A stretch of DNA of 64,000 nucleotides, taken from Acidimicrobiales bacterium. Its GTDB lineage: Bacteria; Actinomycetota; Acidimicrobiia; Acidimicrobiales; SKKL01. How positions within the stretch are numbered: the stretch's first letter is position 1; every line of letters begins with the position of its first letter. The position numbers and the translations under genes are program-made. The notes under the pieces are model-generated. The model saw only the letters and a list, made by a program, of their open reading frames with translations, was not told the origin of the DNA and made no database searches. The stretch covers positions 1 through 64,000 of the forward strand of contig JAXHLR010000009.1 in assembly GCA_034521975.1 (NCBI GenBank), given 5' to 3'. Shown piece by piece: positions 25,046 through 32,359 of this stretch.

Positions 25046-26304
25046 CGTCGAAGCACCTCGTCGTCCTGGTCGGTGACCGTCAGGTGCCCGGCGAGCAGCC
25101 AGTCGACGAGCAGGTCGCGAGCCGACGGGTCGCGCTCGGCCACCTGGTCGACCGACACGGTGTCGCCGTCGAGCAACGGCTCGAGCAGCTTGGCCCGCGC
25201 GGCGTCGATACGAATGGTTTGGCCTTGGGTGCGCACGACGAGGGACGGCGTGTCACACGATGGATCCACCGCCTGGTCGAACTGGAGGCGGCGCGGGTTG
25301 ATCATGCGCACCATCAGCCCCTGCCCTAGGGGGAGGACGTCGCGGGTCGCGCTCCACGGGAGGCTCATCGTCGCTCGTTGGGGCCGCACGTTGACCCGCG
25401 TGTCGGCGAGGAACCGGTCGACCACGGCGTCGTCCCAGTCGGCGAGGGCGAGGTGGCGGAGCCGGTCGAGGTGAGCGGCGCGGGCGACCGGATCGGACTC
25501 GGGGGGCAGGTCGGCGCGGAACTCGGGATGGCGGGCCAGGTTGCGGGTGACCCAGTTGACCAGATCGACACCGGAGCGCTGGTAGACATCCGCGGTGAGG
25601 TGCAGGCAGGGGGTGTCGACGGTGACCGCCTCGTGCCACCAGCCCTGGGGAACGTAGAGCAGATCGCCAGGTTCGAGCACGAGCTCGTCCTGGGTCTCGG
25701 CCTCGCCCATCCCGGAGTGGTCGCCGTCGCCCATCAGCGGCCGGAGCGGGTCGGGACCGAACAGGCGCCATTGCTTGGTGCCCTCGAGCTGCATCACCAG
25801 GGTGTCGTAGCGGTCGCAGTGGGGCCCGAAGCCCTGCACCGCCTTCCAGGTGGCGAAGGCCCGGACCATGATCGGCTCGTCGAGGTCCCGCTCGAGCCCC
25901 TCGGCGAGGCGAGCGAGTGGTTCGTGGACCTTGTCGAGGTGGCGGACCAGGAGGGTGGACCCGGACCGCAACTCGTGGTTGAGCCGCACCGGGTCGAGCT
26001 GGCGGGAGCGGCTGCGGTCGATGCTGTACTCGCCGTCGACGGTGCGATCGACCGATGGCGAGTGCCGGATTCGACCCTGCCGGGACAAGGTGATGGCGTC
26101 GGCGCTGACCACGCCGTCCTCGGTCGACCGGAACCAGTCGAGGTGACGTTCACGGATGAGCGTGTTGAGCCGTGACCAGGGGAAGAGTCCCTCATAGCGG
26201 TCGGGGTCTCCTCGCACGAGAAATGGACGGCATCCGTACCCGTCGACCAGGAAGTCCTCGACGGGAACCGGAGACAAGAGATCGGCCAGGTGGGTCACGG
26301 TCAT
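25042..26304 (-). CDS. JmjC/cupin_4-type Fe(II)/2-oxoglutarate oxygenase
   Basis: 420 residues. A JmjC core at about 105-245 with an intact metal triad: His162 and Asp164 in FGPHCDRYD and His224 in PQGWWHEA. The layout (N-terminal VEDFLVDGYGCRPFLVRG, core, then helical and winged-helix-like C-terminal part) matches the ROX/YcfD group, which hydroxylates Arg or His of ribosomal proteins; here the target is unknown. 4-base overlaps join it to the two-core oxygenase upstream and queE downstream. A role in modifying the 97-residue protein at the head of the operon is inferred from context. Confidence 0.87.
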   Translation of the reverse strand: MTVTHLADLLSPVPVEDFLVDGYGCRPFLVRGDPDRYEGLFPWSRLNTLIRERHLDWFRSTEDGVVSADAITLSRQGRIRHSPSVDRTVDGEYSIDRSRSRQLDPVRLNHELRSGSTLLVRHLDKVHEPLARLAEGLERDLDEPIMVRAFATWKAVQGFGPHCDRYDTLVMQLEGTKQWRLFGPDPLRPLMGDGDHSGMGEAETQDELVLEPGDLLYVPQGWWHEAVTVDTPCLHLTADVYQRSGVDLVNWVTRNLARHPEFRADLPPESDPVARAAHLDRLRHLALADWDDAVVDRFLADTRVNVRPQRATMSLPWSATRDVLPLGQGLMVRMINPRRLQFDQAVDPSCDTPSLVVRTQGQTIRIDAARAKLLEPLLDGDTVSVDQVAERDPSARDLLVDWLLAGHLTVTDQDDEVLRR

Positions 26305-28109
26305 CGGTTCACCTCCTCTGGGCGGTCCCATGCTTCGGCGGCTGCGCCCACCAGCTCGGCCGACCGTTCGGCTCGCGTCGGGCTGCCCGAGGCGAGCCGG
26401 AGCGGTGCACGCGCCCTCGGGTCGCGGGCCATGGACGCGGCGACGGTCTCGGCGACGTCGAGCCCGGTCCGGGCGAACAGTCCGAAACGCAGGTGCAGTG
26501 ATGGCTGGTCGGTTCCCCGTACCCGGTGGTAGCAGCCTCGGGGCACGAACAGCACCTCGCCCGAGCGTACGGTGCCGGACCACCGGACCCTGCTGTCGCC
26601 CCGATCGTGGCCGAAGACCTCCCAATGCTTCTCCCCCGCCACCTGCACGACCACCACGTGGTCGGCATCGGCGTGGGTCGGGAACGCCTGGACCGGCCGC
26701 CACGAGGCGTAGGCCATGACCCGCACCGGGTCGCCGGTGGCGTCCTCGAGGGAACGGGCCAGGCGGCCGACCGCGGGGACCGAGTCCTGGAGGTCGTTGA
26801 CGAGCAGCGTGGCTCCCCCGGCGAGGACGCCTCGGAGCTGCTCGGGATCAAGGGTGAGGTGAACGTTCCCGTCGGGCCGCTCGACGGGAACGAACACCTC
26901 GCGCGGATCGAGCGCGACCCCGTCGACGTTGAGGTGGACTCCGTGGCGGAAGATCTCGGTGTCGCGTCCGGTTCGGAACCATCCAGGACGTCGGGATGTG
27001 ACGACGGTGGCCAGATCGCAAGGCGAGAGCAGGCTCGCGGCGCGATGGGGGTCACCAGGCGTGTGGAGCGACCGGCCTTCGTATCGTGCAGCGGCGAGCT
27101 CGTCGACCGACAGCGGCGCGAAGAGCTCCGACACACTCGCCGGTGGCGTGGGCGCCGCCTCGACCATCATCAGGTCCGGGAGCAGATGTGTCGCGCCGAC
27201 CGGTCGGGGGTCGGGTCGATCGCCGACGGGGACCACCGGGTTCGCTGTCCACGCCGCCCGGGCGGCACCGGCGACCGCCTCACCGACCGCCCTCGCCGAG
27301 GCAGGTCGTGTCGCGCCGACCGGCCGCTGGACCGCGAGGTGTCGGCTCAGCTCCGCTGCCAGCCTGCGAGCCAGGTGCATCCCGGTTCGGCGGTGGACAT
27401 CGAAGGTGATGTGGATCGACGGCTCGCCGGTGCCGGTCACCCGGTGCCACCACCCTCTCGGGACGACCATGACGTCCCCTGCGTGGAGGTCGTCGTCCCA
27501 GTCAGGGGCTCCGGTGGGTTCGGGGCTGTAGGCCACGTCATCGTCCACAGGATCGGGTCGTTCGGGGGCGCGCACCACCCAGTGCTTCGAGCCGGTCACC
27601 TGCACGACGACGGTATCGTGGAGGTCGGCGTGGGGAGGGAAACCGGCTTCGATGCCGTGGGTCGCGAACAGCCGGGCCGACACCGGCGCTTCCGCCAGTT
27701 CGGAGACGGTGCCCACCAGTGCGGCGACGGTCGGGTCGAGCGAATCGAGATCGTTGACGAGCAGGGTTGCGCCGGTCTCGATCTCCTGTTGCACCCGATC
27801 GATGTCGAGGCGCGGATCGGAGGTCTTGGTACGAGGGATGGTCGGTACGGTGAGCGAGGCCACCGAGACGGGACGTCCCTTGCGGGCGAGGGCGAACCGG
27901 CCGCGGGGCTCGTCGGTCCGCTGAGGTCGACCGAAGTCGAGGGGGTGGGCCGCGAGCATGGTCCAGATCTCGGACCAATCGGGCAGTGGCGTGGTGCGGG
28001 CGGGATCACCCCGCTCGCACCACACCGCCCGCCGGTCGACACACCGGTCGAGGGACTCCAGTAGCTCCAAGGTGGAGCTCGCGGTCCCGACCTGTGTTGG
28101 AGCGACCAT
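26301..28109 (-). CDS. Two-core JmjC/cupin_4 oxygenase
   Basis: 602 residues holding two JmjC-type cores. Core 1 has His160/Asp162 (PPHADLHD) and His222 (RGWWHRV); core 2 has His479/Asp481 (PTHADADH) and His528 (RGCYHRV). Each core is preceded by a TLLVNDL phrase (116-121, 434-440) and a SARLFAT or RVMAYAS strand, so this is an internal duplication with both iron sites preserved. A linker around 265-330 separates them. It begins 7 bases after the small leader-like gene and overlaps the single-core oxygenase by 4 bases. Substrate unknown; peptide hydroxylation is the working hypothesis. Confidence 0.85.
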   Translation of the reverse strand: MVAPTQVGTASSTLELLESLDRCVDRRAVWCERGDPARTTPLPDWSEIWTMLAAHPLDFGRPQRTDEPRGRFALARKGRPVSVASLTVPTIPRTKTSDPRLDIDRVQQEIETGATLLVNDLDSLDPTVAALVGTVSELAEAPVSARLFATHGIEAGFPPHADLHDTVVVQVTGSKHWVVRAPERPDPVDDDVAYSPEPTGAPDWDDDLHAGDVMVVPRGWWHRVTGTGEPSIHITFDVHRRTGMHLARRLAAELSRHLAVQRPVGATRPASARAVGEAVAGAARAAWTANPVVPVGDRPDPRPVGATHLLPDLMMVEAAPTPPASVSELFAPLSVDELAAARYEGRSLHTPGDPHRAASLLSPCDLATVVTSRRPGWFRTGRDTEIFRHGVHLNVDGVALDPREVFVPVERPDGNVHLTLDPEQLRGVLAGGATLLVNDLQDSVPAVGRLARSLEDATGDPVRVMAYASWRPVQAFPTHADADHVVVVQVAGEKHWEVFGHDRGDSRVRWSGTVRSGEVLFVPRGCYHRVRGTDQPSLHLRFGLFARTGLDVAETVAASMARDPRARAPLRLASGSPTRAERSAELVGAAAEAWDRPEEVNR

Positions 28110-28116
28110 CGGGGTG

Positions 28117-28410
28117 TCAGTCGTGGTCGACCGGCTTCCAGCCCACGAAGCCCGAACCCCCGTGGCGGATGTCGGGGAACACCTTGATGGAGATCCCTTC
28201 CAGCACCGGCTGCTGGTACACGGTGCGGCTCAGGGTGAGCGAGGTCGGGCTGGAGAACGAGTAGCCGCTCACCTCGTCGTCGGGCTCGTCCACGCTCGCC
28301 CCGAGCGCAGTGGCCAGGATGTCTCGCTGACGGTCGTTGAGACCGGCGGCAAACGCTTCCAGGCGCTCGCTCAGCTCCTCGATGTCCTCTCGGCTGATGG
28401 AATCCGACAT
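28117..28410 (-). CDS. Small leader-peptide-like protein, candidate RiPP precursor
   Basis: 97 residues. Residues 1-40 form an amphipathic helical, acidic leader-like segment (EDIEELSERLEAFAAGLNDR then ILATALGA), 41-49 is a DEPDDEVSG hinge, and 50-97 is a non-acidic, Ser/Thr/Val/Pro-rich tail containing SFSSPTSLTLSRTV, an IRHGGSGFVG double-glycine segment and a C-terminal KPVDHD. This helical leader plus contrasting tail is how ribosomally made, modified peptides often look. It is first in an operon with two JmjC oxygenase genes (7 bases to the next). No known precursor family recognised. GTGGGA about 8 bases upstream could be the ribosome site. Confidence 0.7.
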   Translation of the reverse strand: MSDSISREDIEELSERLEAFAAGLNDRQRDILATALGASVDEPDDEVSGYSFSSPTSLTLSRTVYQQPVLEGISIKVFPDIRHGGSGFVGWKPVDHD

Positions 28411-28454
28411 GTGTGTCCCACTTTCGTCGACGTCGGGCCCGAAGGCCGCCCTGA

Positions 28455-28460
28455 TACTGT
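28455..28460 (+). promoter_or_regulatory. Divergent promoter: -10 box of queC, overlapping a minus-strand box
   Basis: TACTGT ends 7 bases before the queC GTG. On the other strand the same bases read CAGTATCAG, a possible -10 for the oppositely directed peptide-oxygenase operon. The whole gap is 57 bases, so the two transcripts are likely controlled together. Confidence 0.45.
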
Positions 28461-28467
28461 CCGACCG

Positions 28468-29097
28468 GTGTCCGCTGTCGTGCTCTTGTCGGGAGGGATC
28501 GACTCCGCGGTCTGCCTGTCGGTGGCTAGACGCCGCCACGACCGGGTGGTTACAACCGCCTTCGACTACGGGCAGCGAAACCGCGTGGAAGTGGAAGCTG
28601 CCCGGACGATAGCGGAACACCATGATGTCGAGCTGAGGGTCCTCACCCTCGACCTGCCCTGGAGCGGATCGACCCTCACCGGCGACTCCGGCGCCACCGG
28701 CGCCACCAGCTATGTGCCGGGCCGCAACCTGGTGTTCCTCTCGCTCGCGGTCGCGCAGGCCGAGGCGCTCGGGTTCGATCAGGTGTACTTCGGGGCCGGA
28801 GCCACCGACCGCACCTACCCTGACTCGCGGGCCGAGTTCGTCGAGTCGCTCCAGGCCACAGTCGACCTCGCGCTCCAGACCGGGGTGGACGGTCGCCCGG
28901 TGTCGATCCGCACTCCACTGATGCCCCTCAGCAAGCCCGAGGTCATCCGGGCCGGCGTCGCCTACGGCACGCCCCTGCACCTGACCTGGAGCTGCTACCA
29001 GACTGGCCCTCGGCCGTGCCGCACGTGCGGCGCCTGCCGGCATCGGGCAGAGGCGTTCGCCGTCGCCGGGGTGGCTGATCCTCTCGTGTCGGACTGA
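28468..29097 (+). CDS. queC: 7-cyano-7-deazaguanine synthase QueC
   Basis: 209 residues. PP-loop SGGIDS at 8-13 for ATP pyrophosphatase chemistry, FDYGQRN, PGRNLVFLS, GAGATDRTYPDSR and a C-terminal zinc site in WSCY ... CRTCGACRHR. It converts carboxydeazaguanine to preQ0. All four zinc cysteines are present, so it looks like an ordinary QueC and not a diverged QatC/peptide-ligase type, although family placement needs a tree. GTG start 7 bases after TACTGT. FolE, QueF, Tgt and QueA are not in the window. Confidence 0.92.
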   Translation: MSAVVLLSGGIDSAVCLSVARRRHDRVVTTAFDYGQRNRVEVEAARTIAEHHDVELRVLTLDLPWSGSTLTGDSGATGATSYVPGRNLVFLSLAVAQAEALGFDQVYFGAGATDRTYPDSRAEFVESLQATVDLALQTGVDGRPVSIRTPLMPLSKPEVIRAGVAYGTPLHLTWSCYQTGPRPCRTCGACRHRAEAFAVAGVADPLVSD

Positions 29098-29101
29098 CCG
29101 C

Positions 29102-29920
29102 TCAGGGCGCCTCGTACCACCGATCGGCCACGCCGAAGGGTTCGCACGCCTCCCAGACCGTCCGGGCGACGACCGGATCCAAGGTGGTCCGCCACCGCTC
29201 GCTCACCGTGGCGGTCGGCCGGTAGGTGTAGAACGGCGTCGGCGACTCGCCCCCGTCACGGTCGTGCTCGGCGAGGTAGGCGACGAGCCGCTCCTGGTCG
29301 AACGAGCCGTCGAGCCCGGCGGCGACACGAGCCAACTCGGAGACCGGATCGGCGCAGAGATCCTCGTGACGGACGATCCGGTCCTGAGCGTCGAGCTCGG
29401 TGAGCACCAGGTATGTGGCGCCCCAATAGGCACCGAGCGCCCGCCACGGATCGGCTCGGGACGCCTCGAGGCGTTCGAGGTGGGCAGCCAGATGACCCTC
29501 GACGAGTGCGGGCTGGCTCAGCAGCCGTCCGATCGCGTCGCCCGCTCCCCAGCCGAGCCCGCTCCAGCTCGCCGCCACCGGACAGGGGTGGCGCACGAGC
29601 GTCACCGTCGAGCGGACGGGAAAGCGATCGCCGAGGAAGCCGAGTGCCAACAGCGCGTGGACGTCCTTCACCACCACCCGCTTTGCGTCATCGACATCGA
29701 GAGCCCGGAGGGCGTCACGCAGCACCTTGCCGTGGCGCCAGTCGTCGGACCCGGCGGGGAGGTATCGCATCTGATATGGACTGCCGGCGGGGTTCATGCT
29801 CCAGTTGTACGGCTCGAACACCAGCGGGGCATCGAGCGCGGCCGACACCGCTTGGGCGGTCCAGGTCGTGCCGCTGCGCGGGAACCCGGCGATGAGGAGA
29901 ATCTCGGGTAGTCGGACCAC
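29102..29920 (-). CDS. Sulfotransferase family protein
   Basis: 272 residues. The PAPS 5'-phosphosulfate loop is FPRSGTTWTAQ near the N-terminus and the 3'-phosphate region is LVRHPCPVAASW. No transmembrane segment. It should move a sulfuryl group from PAPS to a hydroxyl or amine, or be a related nucleotide-binding protein. It converges with queC (4 bases apart). GTG start 6 bases after a TAGGGT box. Whether it belongs to the peptide cassette is unknown. Confidence 0.8.
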   Translation of the reverse strand: MVRLPEILLIAGFPRSGTTWTAQAVSAALDAPLVFEPYNWSMNPAGSPYQMRYLPAGSDDWRHGKVLRDALRALDVDDAKRVVVKDVHALLALGFLGDRFPVRSTVTLVRHPCPVAASWSGLGWGAGDAIGRLLSQPALVEGHLAAHLERLEASRADPWRALGAYWGATYLVLTELDAQDRIVRHEDLCADPVSELARVAAGLDGSFDQERLVAYLAEHDRDGGESPTPFYTYRPTATVSERWRTTLDPVVARTVWEACEPFGVADRWYEAP

Positions 29921-30094
29921 GCCGAGACCCTATTCGAATGCTGCTCGCTCGGCGCGAGCTGCGTCTACCAGGCACAGAGCCCCGAGGATGTGGTCAGCCA
30001 CGGCGAGTGCGCCAACGTGAAAGTGGACGAGGTGCGCCGCCTGACCGCCATCGACGTGCACCGACCTGATCCGACCACGCTCACCGCGGGCTGA
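29912..30094 (+). pseudogene. Start-less cysteine-containing reading frame, possible gene remnant
   Basis: An open frame of 60 codons runs from a TAG at 29909 to a TGA at 30092. Nearly every third position is G or C, as in real genes here, and the encoded text (FECCSLGASCVYQAQ, later VVSHGECANVKVDEV and LTAIDVHRPDPTT) looks like protein with four Cys. Yet there is no ATG, GTG or TTG before the GTG at codon 29, and the 5' end overlaps the sulfotransferase promoter. It may be the 3' end of a gene truncated when the cassette arrived, or a gene with a non-standard start. The rest of the gap before mpa is empty. Confidence 0.35.
29927..29932 (-). promoter_or_regulatory. -10 box of probable leaderless promoter (sulfotransferase)
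   Basis: TAGGGT on the minus strand followed by 6 bases and the GTG at 29920. Confidence 0.45.
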
Positions 30095-30108
30095 ACCGCG
30101 GGCCGCAG

Positions 30109-31884
30109 CTACAGGTACTGGCCGGTGGCCACCCGTTCGATCGCGCGACCCCCAGCTTGCTCTTCTCTCTCGGAGGAGATGAGGGTGCGCACATAGACGA
30201 TGCGCTCGCCCTTCTTGCCCGAGATCTTGGCCCAATCGTCGGGGTTGGTGGTGTTGGGCAGGTCTTCGTGCTCCTTGTACTCCTGGCGGATCGACGCCAG
30301 CAGGTCGTCGGTGCGGATGCCTGCCTCTCCCCCGGCGATGACCCGCTTGATGGCGAGCTTCTTGGCCCGCCGGACGATGTTTTCGATCATGGCGCCCGAC
30401 GAGAAGTCCTTGAAGTACATGACCTCTTTGTCACCATTCTGGTAGGTGACCTCGAGGAACTGGTTCGCCTCGTCGTCGCGGTACATGGCTTCGACGGTGT
30501 GCTCGATCATGGCTCGGACGGCCTTGTCGGCATCGCCGCCGCCGAGGGACCGGACCTCGGCCGGGTCGAGCGGGAGGTCAGCGGTGAGGTACCGGCCGAA
30601 GATCGAGGCTGCGGCCGCTTCGTTGGGCCGCTCGATCTTGATCTTCACGTCGAGACGGCCCGGGCGCAGGATCGCAGGGTCGATGAGATCCTCGCGGTTC
30701 GACGCCCCGATGACGATGACGTTCTTGAGCGTCTCGACCCCGTCGATCTCGGCGAGGAGCTGGGGCACGATGGTGGACTCCATGTCGGAGCTGATGCCGG
30801 TGCCGCGGGTGCGGAACAACGACTCCATCTCGTCGAAGAAGACGATGACCGGCCAGCCCTCCTCGGACTTCTCGCGGGCCCGCTGAAAGACCAGGCGGAT
30901 CTGACGCTCGGTCTCTCCCACGTACTTGTTCAACAGCTCGGGGCCCTTGATGTTGAGGAAGTAGCTGCGGGCCTCGCGGTCGCCGCTCACCTCGGCCACC
31001 TTGGTGGCGAGGCTGTTGGCCACCGCCTTGGCGATGAGGGTCTTGCCGCAACCCGGTGGGCCGTACAGCAGGATGCCCTTGGGTGCCGGCAGCCGGTACT
31101 CGGAGAACAGGCGCTGGTGCAGGAACGGGAGCTCGACCGCGTCGACGATCGCCTCGATCTGGTCGTCGAGCCCACCGACGTCGGAGTAGGAGATGTCGGG
31201 CACCTCCTCGAGCACCAGCTCCTCGACCTCGGGTCGAGGGAGGCGCTCGAGCAACAGGCCGGAACGGGTGTCGAGGAGCAGCACATCGCCGGACCGCAGA
31301 TGCGAGGTGTCGACGTCGTCGACGAACTCGGCGACCCGTTCCTCGTCGGCCCGTCCGACGATCAGGGCTCGCATGCCGTCGGGCATGAGCTCTTTGAGGG
31401 TGACGACCTCGCCGGTGAGCTCGGCTTGGCGGGCCAGCACCACGTTGAGCGACTCGTTGAGCACGACCTCCTGGCCCCTGACGAGCCCCGCGTCGCGCAG
31501 CTCGGGATGCAGCTCGACTCGCATCTTGCGGCCGCCGGAGAACACGTCGACGGTGCCGTCGTCGTTGCCGCCGAGGTAGGTGGCGTAGGCGGAGGGCGGT
31601 TGGGTGAGCTTCTCGACCTCCTCGCGGAGCGCGGCGATGTGCTCCCGCGCCTCGCGGAGGGTGTAGGTGAGCTTCTCGTTCTGGGAGATGGCCTGGGCGA
31701 GCTGCCCCTTGGTCTCGAGGAGGCGCTCCTCGAGCGTGCGGACGCGCTTGGGCGCGTCCTGGAGGCGGCGCCGGAGCGTCTCGACCTCCTCCGCGTAGGT
31801 CGCCAGCTGGCTGCGCAGCTCGGCCAACTCGTGTTCGGAGGGTTCGCCCGATCCGGGCTGCGGTTCGGACCCCTCGGACCTCAT
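30109..31884 (-). CDS. mpa: Proteasome-associated AAA+ ATPase (Mpa/ARC)
   Basis: 591 residues. N-terminal coiled coil (about 20-95) that binds Pup, two OB domains (about 96-245), an AAA+ domain with [20 protein letters not shown] and [11 protein letters not shown], and a C-terminal GQYL tail (an HbYX-like motif) that docks into the PrcA ring. It unfolds pupylated proteins into the proteasome. The ATG at 31884 has GGAAGG upstream; an ATG 11 codons earlier lacks a ribosome site and sits in a TATGGT box. It is 7 kb away from dop, with the oxygenase/queC cassette between. Confidence 0.94.
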   Translation of the reverse strand: MRSEGSEPQPGSGEPSEHELAELRSQLATYAEEVETLRRRLQDAPKRVRTLEERLLETKGQLAQAISQNEKLTYTLREAREHIAALREEVEKLTQPPSAYATYLGGNDDGTVDVFSGGRKMRVELHPELRDAGLVRGQEVVLNESLNVVLARQAELTGEVVTLKELMPDGMRALIVGRADEERVAEFVDDVDTSHLRSGDVLLLDTRSGLLLERLPRPEVEELVLEEVPDISYSDVGGLDDQIEAIVDAVELPFLHQRLFSEYRLPAPKGILLYGPPGCGKTLIAKAVANSLATKVAEVSGDREARSYFLNIKGPELLNKYVGETERQIRLVFQRAREKSEEGWPVIVFFDEMESLFRTRGTGISSDMESTIVPQLLAEIDGVETLKNVIVIGASNREDLIDPAILRPGRLDVKIKIERPNEAAAASIFGRYLTADLPLDPAEVRSLGGGDADKAVRAMIEHTVEAMYRDDEANQFLEVTYQNGDKEVMYFKDFSSGAMIENIVRRAKKLAIKRVIAGGEAGIRTDDLLASIRQEYKEHEDLPNTTNPDDWAKISGKKGERIVYVRTLISSEREEQAGGRAIERVATGQYL

Positions 31885-31989
31885 GGCGTCAGCGTCACCT
31901 TCCACCTCTCGGACCATACACGGCCCATGGCCAAAGGTGGTGTCCCCGGCGTGGGCGCTCGGCGGACGGCGAATTTCCATGCCATCTCC

Positions 31990-32018
31990 CGTGTTTATTC
32001 GGCCGGCGCCGCTACGAT
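31990..32018 (+). promoter_or_regulatory. Promoter of ferredoxin gene copy 1
   Basis: CGTGTTTATTCG (31990-32001) followed by TACGAT (32013-32018). The same 12-base element occurs at nearly the same distance before ferredoxin copy 2 (about 80 and 77 bases before the ATG), while surrounding sequence differs. AGGAGAGGT at about 32063 is the ribosome site. Confidence 0.5.
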
Positions 32019-32080
32019 GACAACCAGGTGGAGCGGGCATCGCCCACCCTCACCCCCCCCATCAGGAGAGGTTCGCACTC

Positions 32081-32323
32081 ATGGCTATGAAGGTCTGGAT
32101 CGACCAGGATCTGTGCACCGGCGACGGCTTGTGCGAAGAGATCGCCCCCGATGTGTTCACCCTGCTCGACGACGGCTTGGCCTATGTCAAGGAGGGCGAC
32201 AAGGTCATGTCGGACCCCGGCGGAGCCGAGGGCCTGGCCAACGTCCCCGGCGGCCAGGAAGACGCCGTCATCGAGTCGGCCGAGGAATGCCCCGGCGAGT
32301 GCATCTTCATCGAGGTCGACTAG
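32081..32323 (+). CDS. Ferredoxin, single-cluster acidic type (copy 1)
   Basis: 80 residues, very acidic. Cysteines in CTGDGLC and CPGEC give four candidate ligands; spacing resembles the small 3Fe-4S/4Fe-4S ferredoxins that feed cytochromes P450 or other oxygenases in actinobacteria. Its soluble, cytoplasmic electron-carrier role is well supported, the partner is not. 78 of 80 residues are identical to copy 2 at 34384; only residues 2 and 54 differ. No reductase gene is adjacent. It could serve the oxygenases or radical SAM QueE nearby, but there is no direct evidence. Confidence 0.88.
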   Translation: MAMKVWIDQDLCTGDGLCEEIAPDVFTLLDDGLAYVKEGDKVMSDPGGAEGLANVPGGQEDAVIESAEECPGECIFIEVD

Positions 32324-32347
32324 CCCATCGACGCCCATGGCGGGCGC

Positions 32348-32353
32348 TAGCGT
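32348..32353 (+). promoter_or_regulatory. -10 box of probable leaderless promoter (permease operon)
   Basis: TAGCGT followed by 6 bases and the GTG at 32360, so the permeases have their own transcript separate from ferredoxin 1. Confidence 0.5.
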
Positions 32354-32359
32354 CGGGCC

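Noticed and set aside
24048-29097. dpd-type 7-deazaguanine DNA modification island
   Set aside because: No DpdA-like transglycosylase, DpdC or helicase/SNF2 genes in the window; only queC, queD and queE are present.
29930-30235. A 101-codon frame on the minus strand between mpa and the sulfotransferase
   Set aside because: It overlaps mpa and is mostly the complement of the plus-strand Cys-containing frame, which has the better third-position pattern.
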